Below, piece by piece: positions 37,809 to 46,668 of a DNA stretch of 64,000 bases; position 1 is the first letter of the stretch, and each line of letters starts with the position of its first letter. Below the pieces are notes generated by a model. That model saw only the letters and a program-made list of their open reading frames with translations, had not been told where the DNA came from and made no database searches. The translations under genes and the position numbers were made by a program. The stretch is from Candidatus Contendibacter sp. (GTDB lineage Bacteria > Pseudomonadota > Gammaproteobacteria > Competibacterales > Competibacteraceae): the NCBI GenBank assembly GCA_029624675.1, contig JARSSP010000041.1, positions 1 to 64,000 of the forward strand, written 5' to 3'.

Positions 37809-38756
37809 TCAGCAACGCATATTTTCGAGCGGGTAGGTTGGCGCATATGCCGCCGGTCCCTGGGTCAGCAGCGTGCCGGTGCGGCCAGGCACGGTTCCGT
37901 AATCCACGCGGTGCCGGGGCAAGGCGTCCAGCGCCACTTTACCAGCCAGCGTTCGCAACGCGCCGAGGCGATAGCCCTGGTCGCGCCAGCCCCCAAGCAA
38001 GCGATCGAGCACGGGCAGGAATTTCATGCCTTCCAGTTCGGCATGCAGGGTGAACACATGGCCGGTGATCGGCGCCGTTGCCGTCATCGCCAGCAGGTGG
38101 TCGGCGACATTGGCCGGCGTGACGCCGTTCAGGCCAATCCGCTCATCCAAGGTCGGCAGCGTGGTCGGGAACTGTGGACAGCGGATCGCCTCGCCGTCCA
38201 CCACCGGCAGGAAGGGATGGGTTCCACGCGCGTCGGAGCAGCAGGTGAAGCCCAATTCCGCGGTGAGCCGCAGCGCGTGGCTATTCATCTGCCAGCCCGC
38301 GGCGCCATGCACGGTCGCCGCCGCGCCGAAAATCTCGGTGTAACGTTCCACCGCCTTGCGCATCTGGTGGACCGTCCACTCGCGGTCGGCTCCAGCGACA
38401 TGATCTTGCCAATACACGTGATCCCAGCCATGGATGCCGGTCTCGAACCCGGCGGCGCGGACTTGCCGCATCACCTCACCCGTGCGCCGGCCAATGTCCG
38501 GTCCGGGTAGCAGCGTTCCGTAAAGCAAAGTTTTGAGCCCGTAGTGTTCGAGGACCGAGGTGCGTTTCACCTTGCCGAGAAAGCCGCGCCGAAACACTCG
38601 CCGGAGCGCCCAGCCGGTGTGGTCGGGACCGAGACTGAACAGGAAGGTTGCATCCGTCTGGTGCCGCTGGAACAGCTCGACCAGTCGCGGCACGCCCTCC
38701 AGCGTTCCACGTAGGGTGTCGACGTCAACCTTGAGAACGAGCGAGGGCGCGGTCAT
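37809..38756 (-). CDS. arnD: 4-deoxy-4-formamido-L-arabinose-phosphoundecaprenol deformylase
   Basis: A 315-residue polysaccharide-deacetylase-type enzyme that removes the formyl group from the lipid-linked aminoarabinose precursor. Motifs: LKVDVDTLRGT (metal Asp pair), FETGIHGWDHVYWQD (His ligands) and HGAAGWQMN. It lies six bases after the arnA dehydrogenase half and ends the Arn gene run. The signature fits ArnD specifically. Confidence 0.95.
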   Translation of the reverse strand: MTAPSLVLKVDVDTLRGTLEGVPRLVELFQRHQTDATFLFSLGPDHTGWALRRVFRRGFLGKVKRTSVLEHYGLKTLLYGTLLPGPDIGRRTGEVMRQVRAAGFETGIHGWDHVYWQDHVAGADREWTVHQMRKAVERYTEIFGAAATVHGAAGWQMNSHALRLTAELGFTCCSDARGTHPFLPVVDGEAIRCPQFPTTLPTLDERIGLNGVTPANVADHLLAMTATAPITGHVFTLHAELEGMKFLPVLDRLLGGWRDQGYRLGALRTLAGKVALDALPRHRVDYGTVPGRTGTLLTQGPAAYAPTYPLENMRC

Positions 38757-38762
38757 CCCACG

Positions 38763-39806
38763 TCAATCAACAAGGGTGCCGGCATCGGCGACATGGGTGC
38801 GATAGGCTTCGAAGATTCGCCGCAGCGCGTCGTCCATCGTTACCTTCGGCTCCCAGTCGAGATCGGCGCGGGTATTGGCGATCTTCGGCACCCGTTGCTG
38901 GACATCCTGATAGCCTTGGCCGTAGTAGTGCGCCGAGGTGGTTTCGACCAGTCGAACCTTGGCCGCGTTGTCCCGGTATTCCGGATATTCCGCCGCCAGT
39001 TCCAACATCCGGGTCGCCAGTTCGCGCACCGACAGGTTGTTGCGTGGATTGCCGATGTTGTAAATCTGGCCGCTGGTCACGCCGCGTTCGTTAGCGATGA
39101 TCTTGAGCAGTGCGTTGATACCATCATCGATATAGGTGAACGAACGCCGCTGGGCACCGCCGTCCACCAGCTTGATCGGCTCGCCGCGCGCGATCTGGCC
39201 CAGAAACTGGGTGATGACCCGGGAGCTGCCTTCCTTCGGCGTGTTGATCGAATCGAGGCCAGCACCGATCCAGTTGAACGGCCGGAACAAGGTGAAATCC
39301 AGTCCCTGCTCCATCCCGTAGGCCCAGATCACCCGGTCCATCATCTGCTTGGCGCAGGCATAGATCCAGCGTGGCTTGTTGATCGGCCCGTAGACCAGTG
39401 GCGAGGTTTCGGGATCGAACTCCGCGTCGGCGCACATGCCATAAACCTCGGAGGTGGATGGAAATACTAGCCTTTTCATGTACTTGACGCATGATCGCAC
39501 GATAGGAAGGTTGGCCTCAAAATCGAGTTCGAACACCCGTAGCGGTTCGCGCACGTAGGTGGCGGGTGTGGCGATAGCGACCAGCGGCAGCACCACGTCG
39601 CACTTTTTGACATGATATTCGATCCATTCCCGATTGATGGTGATGTCGCCTTCAAAAAAGTGAAAGCGCGGATGGCCGATCAGGTCGCGGACGCGGTCGT
39701 CCTGCATGTCCATGCCGTGAATTTCCCAGTCGGTATTCGCGAGGATGCGTTGGGACAAATGGTGGCCGATGAAGCCGTTGACGCCGAGGATCAGGATTCT
39801 TTTCAT
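38763..39806 (-). CDS. arnA: UDP-glucuronate decarboxylase, C-terminal half of ArnA (separate gene)
   Basis: A 347-residue short-chain dehydrogenase that oxidises and decarboxylates UDP-glucuronate to UDP-4-keto-pentose. Motifs: NAD loop GVNGFIGHHLS at about 8-18, the PSTSEVYGM serine and the catalytic YACAKQ. In E. coli this domain is the C-terminal part of a single ArnA; here it is its own gene, 79 bases downstream of the formyltransferase half. The ATG at 39806 (MKRILILGVNGFIG) fits the family; the upstream in-frame start to 39917 does not. No strong ribosome binding site is seen. Confidence 0.93.
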   Translation of the reverse strand: MKRILILGVNGFIGHHLSQRILANTDWEIHGMDMQDDRVRDLIGHPRFHFFEGDITINREWIEYHVKKCDVVLPLVAIATPATYVREPLRVFELDFEANLPIVRSCVKYMKRLVFPSTSEVYGMCADAEFDPETSPLVYGPINKPRWIYACAKQMMDRVIWAYGMEQGLDFTLFRPFNWIGAGLDSINTPKEGSSRVITQFLGQIARGEPIKLVDGGAQRRSFTYIDDGINALLKIIANERGVTSGQIYNIGNPRNNLSVRELATRMLELAAEYPEYRDNAAKVRLVETTSAHYYGQGYQDVQQRVPKIANTRADLDWEPKVTMDDALRRIFEAYRTHVADAGTLVD

Positions 39807-39885
39807 TACGGGAAGGATTCCAGGGTCTGAAGGTAGCGGCCAGCGGCGGTGGCGCCGAGCGATCGGAAGAATTGGATGGGCGGTG

Positions 39886-40812
39886 TCAGGCGCCCAAGGG
39901 CCATGGTCCGGGACCAAGCCGCGCCGCCAGTTGCGTCGGACTAACTACTTCGCCGCCGATTTCCAGCGTGAGGACATGCAACGCACCACCGCCCGCGCAG
40001 CGGGCGATCAAGCGACCGTCGGTTAATTCGAGAAAGGGTTCGGGTATCCTGATCGCGTTTGCCGCGATCACCCGCGTTCGCAGGATCCGGGCCGGCTGGT
40101 CGGCTACCGTGGTGAACGCGCCTGGATAGGGCGGAGCGACCGCGCGCACCAGGTTGTGAACGCCCATCGCCGATCCGGTCCAGTCAATGCGCCCATCCTC
40201 GGGCTTACGGCCGGAGAAATAACTGCCCTGGCGCAGATTCTGCGCGATGCGCGGCGCGGCGCCGGCGATCAGGGCCGGTAAGGCTCGGTGCAGCGTCATT
40301 TCGGCGGCGACGGTCACCTTGTCGAGCACTTCCCGCGCGGTGTCGTCGAGCAAGATCGGCACGGCGGTCTGGTCGACAATATCGCCGGCGTCCGGTTTCG
40401 CCACCATGTAATGCAGGGTCGCGCCGATTTCGGTCTCGCCATGGATGATCGCCCAGTTGATCGGAACCCGACCGCGATATTTCGGCAGCAGCGAACCGTG
40501 CATGTTCAACGCGCCGCGTGGCGCGATTGCCAGCAGTTCGGGCATCAACATTCGCCGGTAATAGAACGAGAACAGAAAATCAGGAGCCAGGTCGCGGAGT
40601 CGCTGTAGTTCCTCCGGGGCATTCGGGTTTTCCGGCGCGATCGTCGGAATGCCGTAATCGGCGGCGGTGGCGGCGACGCTGTCGAACCAGATCCGTTCGC
40701 GGGGGTCGTCGGCGTGCGTCACGACCAGCGCCACGTCGACGCCATGAGCCAGCAAGACCTTGAGGCAACGAACTCCAACGTTATGATAGGCGAACACGAC
40801 GGCGCGGGTCAT
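39886..40812 (-). CDS. Formyltransferase, N-terminal half of ArnA (separate gene)
   Basis: A 308-residue methionyl-tRNA-formyltransferase-like enzyme that would formylate UDP-4-amino-arabinose. Key segment NMHGSLLPKYRGRVPINWAI holds the catalytic Asn-His and the following loop; the C-terminal OB-like part includes ARILRTRV. It equals the N-terminal ArnA domain, encoded separately. Only three bases separate its start from the arnC stop, so it is part of the same operon. Confidence 0.92.
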   Translation of the reverse strand: MTRAVVFAYHNVGVRCLKVLLAHGVDVALVVTHADDPRERIWFDSVAATAADYGIPTIAPENPNAPEELQRLRDLAPDFLFSFYYRRMLMPELLAIAPRGALNMHGSLLPKYRGRVPINWAIIHGETEIGATLHYMVAKPDAGDIVDQTAVPILLDDTAREVLDKVTVAAEMTLHRALPALIAGAAPRIAQNLRQGSYFSGRKPEDGRIDWTGSAMGVHNLVRAVAPPYPGAFTTVADQPARILRTRVIAANAIRIPEPFLELTDGRLIARCAGGGALHVLTLEIGGEVVSPTQLAARLGPGPWPLGA

Positions 40813-40815
40813 GGG

Positions 40816-41763
40816 TCAGTCTCCTTCGGCGCGCTGTTCCAGAATCGCCTGGATGGTGAAACGCGGGCGCTCGCGCACTTGTTGATAGATGCGGCCAACG
40901 TATTCGCCCAGCAAGCCGATGCCGAACAGCAGGATGCCCATCAGCAGGAAGTTGATGCCAAGCAAGGTGAACAACCCCTCCGCTTCCGGGCCGACGATCA
41001 GCCGGCGGATTGCCAGGTACGCCACGAACGCCGCCGAGGCCAATGACAGGCCAATCCCCACCAGCGAGAACATCTGCAAGGGCGCCAGCGAGAAGCCGGT
41101 CACCAGATCGAAGTTTAGCCGGATCAGCTTGTACAGTGGATATTTGGACTGACCAGCGGCGCGCTCGGCGTGGGTGACCACGACCTCGGTCGGATGGGCG
41201 GCGAAGGTGTAGGCCAGCGCCGGGATGTAGGTGCTGACCTCGCGCGTCGCCACAATCGCCTTGACGATGGACCGGCTGTAGGCCCGCAACATGCAGCCCT
41301 GATCGGTCATCTTGATGTGAGTGATTCGCTCCCGTAGCCGGTTCATCAACCGGGAGGCGACATGCCGCCACCAGTGATCCTCGCGCGTTTCCCGGATGCC
41401 GCCCACATAGTCATGGCCCTGGTCCATCGCCGCCAGCAGCTTGCCGATTTCCTCGGGGGGATTCTGCAAATCGGCGTCCAGCGTCACCACGCGCTCACCC
41501 CGACAATGCTCGAAGCCGGCCATGATCGCCATGTGTTGGCCGTGATTGGCGTTGAACAGGATGACCCGCGTTACATCAGGTCGGGCGAGGAACTGGTCTT
41601 TCAGGAGCGCCGCCGAGCGGTCGCGGCTGCCATCGTTGACGAACAGCACTTCGTAGGATACGCCCAGCGCGTCTAGGGCCGGATAGAGCCGGGCGAACAG
41701 TGCTGGCAGCGTTTCCTGTTCGTTGTAGACGGGAATGATGACCGAGAGTTGGGGATCGTTCAT
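40816..41763 (-). CDS. arnC: Undecaprenyl-phosphate 4-deoxy-4-formamido-L-arabinose transferase
   Basis: A 315-residue GT2 enzyme that links the formamido-arabinose to undecaprenyl phosphate. Motifs: SVIIPVYNEQETL at the start, FVNDGSRDRS, TLDADLQNPPEEI (DxD) and two C-terminal membrane helices. The ATG at 41763 overlaps the arnB stop as ATGA and has GAGGTG six bases upstream; the frame open to 41790 is not needed. Confidence 0.95.
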   Translation of the reverse strand: MNDPQLSVIIPVYNEQETLPALFARLYPALDALGVSYEVLFVNDGSRDRSAALLKDQFLARPDVTRVILFNANHGQHMAIMAGFEHCRGERVVTLDADLQNPPEEIGKLLAAMDQGHDYVGGIRETREDHWWRHVASRLMNRLRERITHIKMTDQGCMLRAYSRSIVKAIVATREVSTYIPALAYTFAAHPTEVVVTHAERAAGQSKYPLYKLIRLNFDLVTGFSLAPLQMFSLVGIGLSLASAAFVAYLAIRRLIVGPEAEGLFTLLGINFLLMGILLFGIGLLGEYVGRIYQQVRERPRFTIQAILEQRAEGD

Positions 41764-42893
41764 CGCAACACCTCGCCGACTGTCGCGCACACCCGTTCCA
41801 CGTCGGCACGGGTCATGGTCGGGAACAAGGGCAGTGTCACCGTTTCGCGAGCGATCCGCTCGGTGTTGGGCAACTCGCCCTCATGGTGGCCCTGGCGACG
41901 GAACAACGTGGTGAGATGCGCGGCTTCGTAGGAGATGCCGGTGCCGATGCCGCGCGCTTCCAGCGCGGCGCGGAATTGCTGGCGATCCATCGCCATCCGC
42001 TCCAGCGGCAGCAACGGCGCGAACAGATTCCAACTGTGGCCAGTTTCGTCGCCCGGATAGCCGGGGTGTGGCAACAGGCAAGGCGGTTCGGTGGGAAACA
42101 GCCGGAAGTAGTCCGCCACGAGTTCGCGACGGCGAGCGTTGAATTCCTCCAGCCGTGCCAATTGCCCGAGACCGATGCGAGCGTTGATATCGGGCAGGTT
42201 GAACTTGCCGCCGGGGAAAGCCACGTCGCGCGTGCCGTCGGGCAGGCGGATGATGCCGTGGAAGCGCAGCGTCTCGACCTCGCGTGCTTCCGTCTCGTCG
42301 TTCAGGACTAGCGCCCCCCCTTCGATACTAGTCATGTTCTTGTTGGGATGGAAGCTGAACACGGTCAGGTCACCGAAACCGCCGATCCGCCGCCCGCGCC
42401 AACTGGAGCCGATGGCCAGGGCCGCGTCCTCGATAACCCGCAACCCATGCTGCTTCGCAAGCGCGTACAACCGCTCCATATCCACCGGCAATCCCGCGAA
42501 ATGGGTGGGCATGATGGCTTTCACGCGCGGCGTGATGGCCCGCTCCACTGCGTCGAAATCGAGGTTGCGGCTGACCAGATCCACATCCACGAAGATCGGC
42601 GTTGCGCCGACCTTGGCAATCATGTTGGGGGCGGCGAAAAAGGTTTGGGATGGGGTGATGACTTCATCGCCGGGGCCGATGCCGCACAGTTGCAGAGCAA
42701 CTTCCAGCGCGGCGGTAGCCGAGCTCAACGTTCGCACCGGCCGATCACCGAGGTAATCGGATAGCGCCGCTTCGAATTTCTTGACTTGCGGTCCGGTGGT
42801 GATCCAACCAGAACGCAGCACTTCGGCGACACCATGGATCGTGTCCTCGTCCAAGGTAGGTCGGGCGAAGGGCAGATAGGGAAGAGATGGCAT
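41760..42893 (-). CDS. arnB: UDP-4-amino-4-deoxy-L-arabinose aminotransferase
   Basis: A 377-residue PLP-dependent sugar aminotransferase of the DegT/ArnB type. PLP lysine is Lys185 in FSFHPNKNMTSIEGG; substrate-side residues include TPSQTFFAAPN and EDAALAIGS. It makes UDP-aminoarabinose from the keto-sugar product of ArnA. The ATG at 42893 was chosen over 42935 because homologues start MPSLPYLPF-like. It is linked to arnC by an ATGA overlap. Confidence 0.95.
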   Translation of the reverse strand: MPSLPYLPFARPTLDEDTIHGVAEVLRSGWITTGPQVKKFEAALSDYLGDRPVRTLSSATAALEVALQLCGIGPGDEVITPSQTFFAAPNMIAKVGATPIFVDVDLVSRNLDFDAVERAITPRVKAIMPTHFAGLPVDMERLYALAKQHGLRVIEDAALAIGSSWRGRRIGGFGDLTVFSFHPNKNMTSIEGGALVLNDETEAREVETLRFHGIIRLPDGTRDVAFPGGKFNLPDINARIGLGQLARLEEFNARRRELVADYFRLFPTEPPCLLPHPGYPGDETGHSWNLFAPLLPLERMAMDRQQFRAALEARGIGTGISYEAAHLTTLFRRQGHHEGELPNTERIARETVTLPLFPTMTRADVERVCATVGEVLR

Positions 42894-42903
42894 TACGAAT
42901 CTC

Positions 42904-43278
42904 TTAGGAAGATCGGGCAAGTAGATAAACGCCAATGATAATAAATCCGATGCCGAGCCAGCGACCGTTCGTCAGTGCTTCGTCGAATAGATACCATGCG
43001 GCAAGTGCATTGACGACATAGCCGATGGATAGCATCGGGTAGGCGATGCTGACCGGGACGCGGGAGAGCGCCAGAATCCACACCAGCACACTGACGCCGT
43101 AACAGGCAAAACCACCGAGGAAATGCGGGTTGGTCGCAACCACCCAGGCTAGCGGCAGCGCGTTGGCGACGGTGGGGGTAATGACACCGAGCGTATTTGT
43201 ACCGGCCTTGAGCAGCAGTTGCGCGGCGGCGTTGAGCAGCACGCCGGTCAGAATCAGGGTAAAGCTGGCGGTGGTCAT
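42904..43278 (-). CDS. ArnE/ArnF-like small membrane flippase subunit
   Basis: A 124-residue SMR/EamA-type protein with four hydrophobic helices. The pattern LLNAAAQLLLKAGTN and SVLVWILALSRVPVSIAYPM is that of ArnE/ArnF and related small multidrug-resistance proteins, which flip undecaprenyl-phosphate-aminoarabinose to the periplasm. Only one subunit gene is present where E. coli has two, so it may act as a homodimer. It overlaps the ArnT-like gene by ATGA and precedes arnB by 10 bases. Confidence 0.85.
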   Translation of the reverse strand: MTTASFTLILTGVLLNAAAQLLLKAGTNTLGVITPTVANALPLAWVVATNPHFLGGFACYGVSVLVWILALSRVPVSIAYPMLSIGYVVNALAAWYLFDEALTNGRWLGIGFIIIGVYLLARSS

Positions 43279-44435
43279 CGACGGCTCACGATGACCCGGC
43301 GGGGATCACGGGCCAACACTCGCATCGGCAGGCCTTTCTTGGTAAAGCGCTCGTACAGTGCTGGAAAGACCGGCAGGATGTAGGAAGGCAGCCTGGAATG
43401 CGAGGCGCTGAAGAACAGGAAGATGAACACCGCCCAGATCAGCAAGAATCGCGACGGTTGCAGCGTTCCCGGTTGACCTTTGCGCCGCCAGCCCTCGCGC
43501 CGCCGAACGGCGATGAAAGGGGTCCAGGGCATCGCTCCGAACAGCAGGATGGGGACAAAATACCACCAGGCCCCTTCGCGGTGGTGGCCCTTGGTCAGAA
43601 AGCGCGCGAAATGCTCGTGAATGAAGAAAAAGCGGGTGAATTCATCGTTGGCCAGCGACACGGCGACGAACCAAGGAACGGCGATCAACAGAAACAGCGC
43701 CAACCCCTTGCCGAAGTGCAGGCGGGTCAACAACCGCCAGTCGCGCTCGATCAACACATAGATGGCTAAGACCGCTCCAGGCAACACGATGCCGATCAGG
43801 CCCTTGCTCAGGACAGCCAGCGCCATCGCCGCCCAGACCACCAGCATCCCGTTGCGGTTCTCCACTGGCGTCGCGCCAGGACGCTGGGCCAGCAGGAAAC
43901 CAAGCAAGGCGACGGTGAGAAACGCCGCCAAGCCAGCGTCCAGGGTATTGATGTGAGAGTCGATGACGAAACCGCTACAGCCACCCAGCGCCGCCGCCGC
44001 CGATCGCGCGATCTCCCCGTCGCCATACAGCCGGCGGGCCGTCCAGAACATCAGCAACACGCAGGCAAAGGTCGTGGTCGCCGGCCACCAGCGCGCGGTC
44101 CAGTGATGCTCGCCGAACAGCCGGAACGCCGCTGCCGTTGCCCAATATTGCAGCGGCGGTTTCTCGAAATACTTAAGATCGTTCAACCGGGGCGTCACCC
44201 AGTCGCCCGACAGGGCCATCTCCCGCCCGATTTCGGCATAGCGGCCCTCGTCGGGCCCAATCAGCTTGCGGTACTCAAGATTGCTGAACCAGGTCGCGGT
44301 GAAAAGGATCAACAGACCCAACAACAGGGTTTTGGACAACCGGCGCGAGGCTGAAGGGGGCCGAATCAAATCGGACGCCTGAGTGAAAATCGGTGAGGCA
44401 CCGACATTGGCCCCTGTTTTTTCGTCTTGAGACAT
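43275..44435 (-). CDS. ArnT-like (GT39/PMT) glycosyltransferase, C-terminally short
   Basis: A 386-residue GT-C membrane transferase. The N-terminal part shows the typical ArnT motifs: LIGPDEGRYAEIGREM (acidic loop), WVTPRLNDLKYFEKPPLQYW and later HSRLPSYILPVFPAL. E. coli ArnT has about 550 residues; here the chain stops after about 390 with the unusual tail ERFTKKGLPMRVLARDPRRV, so the last helices and periplasmic domain are missing. Possibly shortened by a deletion or fused to an unrelated tail. The ATG at 44435 is preferred to an in-frame TTG at 44450. Confidence 0.8.
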   Translation of the reverse strand: MSQDEKTGANVGASPIFTQASDLIRPPSASRRLSKTLLLGLLILFTATWFSNLEYRKLIGPDEGRYAEIGREMALSGDWVTPRLNDLKYFEKPPLQYWATAAAFRLFGEHHWTARWWPATTTFACVLLMFWTARRLYGDGEIARSAAAALGGCSGFVIDSHINTLDAGLAAFLTVALLGFLLAQRPGATPVENRNGMLVVWAAMALAVLSKGLIGIVLPGAVLAIYVLIERDWRLLTRLHFGKGLALFLLIAVPWFVAVSLANDEFTRFFFIHEHFARFLTKGHHREGAWWYFVPILLFGAMPWTPFIAVRRREGWRRKGQPGTLQPSRFLLIWAVFIFLFFSASHSRLPSYILPVFPALYERFTKKGLPMRVLARDPRRVIVSRR

Positions 44436-44475
44436 GATGTTTCTGGACAAAATATGGTGTGATTTCTTGATCCCA

Positions 44476-45705
44476 TTACGCAGTCGAACGCTTTTCTTTC
44501 AGCGCGTCGCGCAATTGTTCCAGCACCATCTCCGGCTTGATAACCTTCAGGCACACGTTGTCGGTGCAGGGGGTCTTGCGATGGTTGGCCGCGCTGACGC
44601 AGGGCGAACAGGCGAGGCCCGCGTAAATCGGGGTGCTGTTGCCGAGAGAACCGTAGAGATGGGGCGTTTCCGGGCCAAAAATGACGAAGGTGCGAAGACT
44701 CGTGACCGCCGAAAAGTGGCCTGGTCCCGAGTCGTTGGTCAGCATGATTTCGGCCATCGAATATAAGGCGGGCAATTCCTCAAGCTGCTGGCGACCAGCG
44801 AAATTGACGCAGCGTTCGTGTCCAACCCGTTGTTTCAGCATCTCCGCTTCCGCGCGCTCCGTCGGGGCCCCGGTTATCAAAATCAGTAAATCTTCATATT
44901 CAGCCAGCAATCCATGCATGACCGCCACGAAATAGTCGGGCATCCAACGGCGTTGTGGCAACAGGTCGCTGGCGTTGGGGTTGATCAATACCATCCGGTG
45001 GCGCCGTTCGTCATAGGAAGGATATTCATGGCGAATGCGTTCGCGCATCGTGGCGATGGCGTCTTCATTGACTTCGGCGCGGGCCAGTCTGACTTCACTG
45101 TCTTCGATTAACGTCTTGGAAAACGGCAGTTCCTTCTGCTCCGCCAGCGCGGCGTTGACCAGCGCGATAAAATTCCTGGCAATATGTGTGTGGGGGTTAT
45201 AGGCCACCCGATGGGTCAACAGATCGCCCCGATACAGGCCCTCGTTGTGAAAGGCGTGGAACCCAATCCGCTTTGTGGCGCCCGATAAACCCGTCAGCAA
45301 GGCGCTGTAGCGCGAAAAAAGTTCCAGATCGATGACGGTGTCGATTTTGCGCTGGCGGACCCAGACGAGAAAGCGCAGGCTATCGACAGCAAGATTTAGG
45401 AATCCATTCGCGCGAATGGTGAAAACGTGGGTTTCCGGTATCGTGTTCAACAGGCGCAGGCTGGCTGCGTTGGATTTGAAAATCAGAAAATGCAATTCAG
45501 CGTTACCTGTTTTTTGCATCTTCTTCATAGCGGGATCGGCCAGGATGGCGCTACCCATTTCGGATAATTCGATGAACAATACCTTACGAGGCGGCTGAAA
45601 GGGTTGCCTGACGAACAGGCCGACGAAACGAATTAGTAGGGTGGCCAGAAAGCACAATGGAATTCCAGCCAGATAATCCACTTTTCGCATGGTGTCGATG
45701 TTCAT
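44476..45705 (-). CDS. GT9-family glycosyltransferase (heptosyltransferase-like)
   Basis: A 409-residue GT-B enzyme resembling ADP-heptose:LPS heptosyltransferases. The C-terminal nucleotide-sugar site shows LTNDSGPGHFSAVT and FGPETPHLYG; INPNASDLLPQRRW is the family substrate region. The N-terminal 35 residues contain a hydrophobic helix. It overlaps the upstream gene as ATGA (45702-45705). It could add a sugar to lipopolysaccharide or a related lipid carrier; the acceptor is unknown. A GT9 gene in an Arn-type cluster is not standard. Confidence 0.85.
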   Translation of the reverse strand: MNIDTMRKVDYLAGIPLCFLATLLIRFVGLFVRQPFQPPRKVLFIELSEMGSAILADPAMKKMQKTGNAELHFLIFKSNAASLRLLNTIPETHVFTIRANGFLNLAVDSLRFLVWVRQRKIDTVIDLELFSRYSALLTGLSGATKRIGFHAFHNEGLYRGDLLTHRVAYNPHTHIARNFIALVNAALAEQKELPFSKTLIEDSEVRLARAEVNEDAIATMRERIRHEYPSYDERRHRMVLINPNASDLLPQRRWMPDYFVAVMHGLLAEYEDLLILITGAPTERAEAEMLKQRVGHERCVNFAGRQQLEELPALYSMAEIMLTNDSGPGHFSAVTSLRTFVIFGPETPHLYGSLGNSTPIYAGLACSPCVSAANHRKTPCTDNVCLKVIKPEMVLEQLRDALKEKRSTA

Positions 45706-46652
45706 AACAGGTGTTTGCGACTGCTGAGGTAGATGATAAAACCAGGTAAACTCACAATGATCTGCATTAGTCCATAGAGAATGGACATGGCTAAAATAAC
45801 CGCTTTATCGGCTCCGATCAGGGAGAACAAGGCCACCAGAGTGCCCTCGCGTATACCCCATCCAGCCAAGGAAACGGGGATGATTGTCAACAAGATTGCA
45901 GGCGGTACAATAACAAAATAGGTTACTAAACCATAGTGCAATCCCAGGGCTAAACCGATCATGCAGACACTCAGCATGGCCAATACAGGAATCAGCAACG
46001 ATGATCCGATCAACAGGATGCGATTGTTTAGAAAAGCCTGATGGAGTCTTTCCGATATGGTCCTTATGACCTGCAATTGAGGATAAGCATCAACCCACGG
46101 TAGATGCTTTAGATAAGAAACAGTTGCGAAACCGACCAAGCTACCAACCACCACTAATAGGGTTAGATGATAAATTGGGTCTGGAAGTAGATCAGGATCA
46201 AATAGATATGCCACGAGATTCAACCACATCAAGGCGGCAAGACCGGTGACTCGATCCAGCATGACGCCATACAGAGCATCTCGTTTGCGAAATCCCTGAC
46301 CAGCCACGTCAAGCACCTTGAGGGCATCGCCACCAATGCTGGTCGGTAATCCTTGATTGAAGAAGGATGCCTTGAAGTAACTGCGCCAATAAAACGAAAT
46401 AGATTGACCGAAATTCAGGTTGTGCATGATCAGTTGCCAGCGATAGGCTGATAAGGTGGTACTGCCGAATTGCAGGGGCAATGCCACTAGCAGTAGGTCA
46501 AATCTAGCCTGTCTCAGAGTTTTCCATACTTGGCCGATATCAATGGAACGCAGAATCATGGCAAAAATCGAGATAGTTACCACGATTCGAAACAACAACT
46601 TGATCGAATGACTTGAAATGGGTGATTTGATCCCGTGATTGAAGGTAAGCAT
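45702..46652 (-). CDS. Lysylphosphatidylglycerol synthase TM-region family protein (UPF0104)
   Basis: A 316-residue protein with about eight membrane helices. The segments SYFKASFFNQGLPTSIGGDA and IPVSLAGWGIREGTLVALF are hallmarks of the LPG_synthase_TM family, whose members include flippase-like parts of MprF and AglD. It lies between the GT9 gene and the GtrA-GT39 gene in an AT-rich block. A role in moving a lipid-linked sugar is possible, but inferred. Confidence 0.85.
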   Translation of the reverse strand: MLTFNHGIKSPISSHSIKLLFRIVVTISIFAMILRSIDIGQVWKTLRQARFDLLLVALPLQFGSTTLSAYRWQLIMHNLNFGQSISFYWRSYFKASFFNQGLPTSIGGDALKVLDVAGQGFRKRDALYGVMLDRVTGLAALMWLNLVAYLFDPDLLPDPIYHLTLLVVVGSLVGFATVSYLKHLPWVDAYPQLQVIRTISERLHQAFLNNRILLIGSSLLIPVLAMLSVCMIGLALGLHYGLVTYFVIVPPAILLTIIPVSLAGWGIREGTLVALFSLIGADKAVILAMSILYGLMQIIVSLPGFIIYLSSRKHLL

Positions 46653-46668
46653 GAAATCTTGATAAGAA

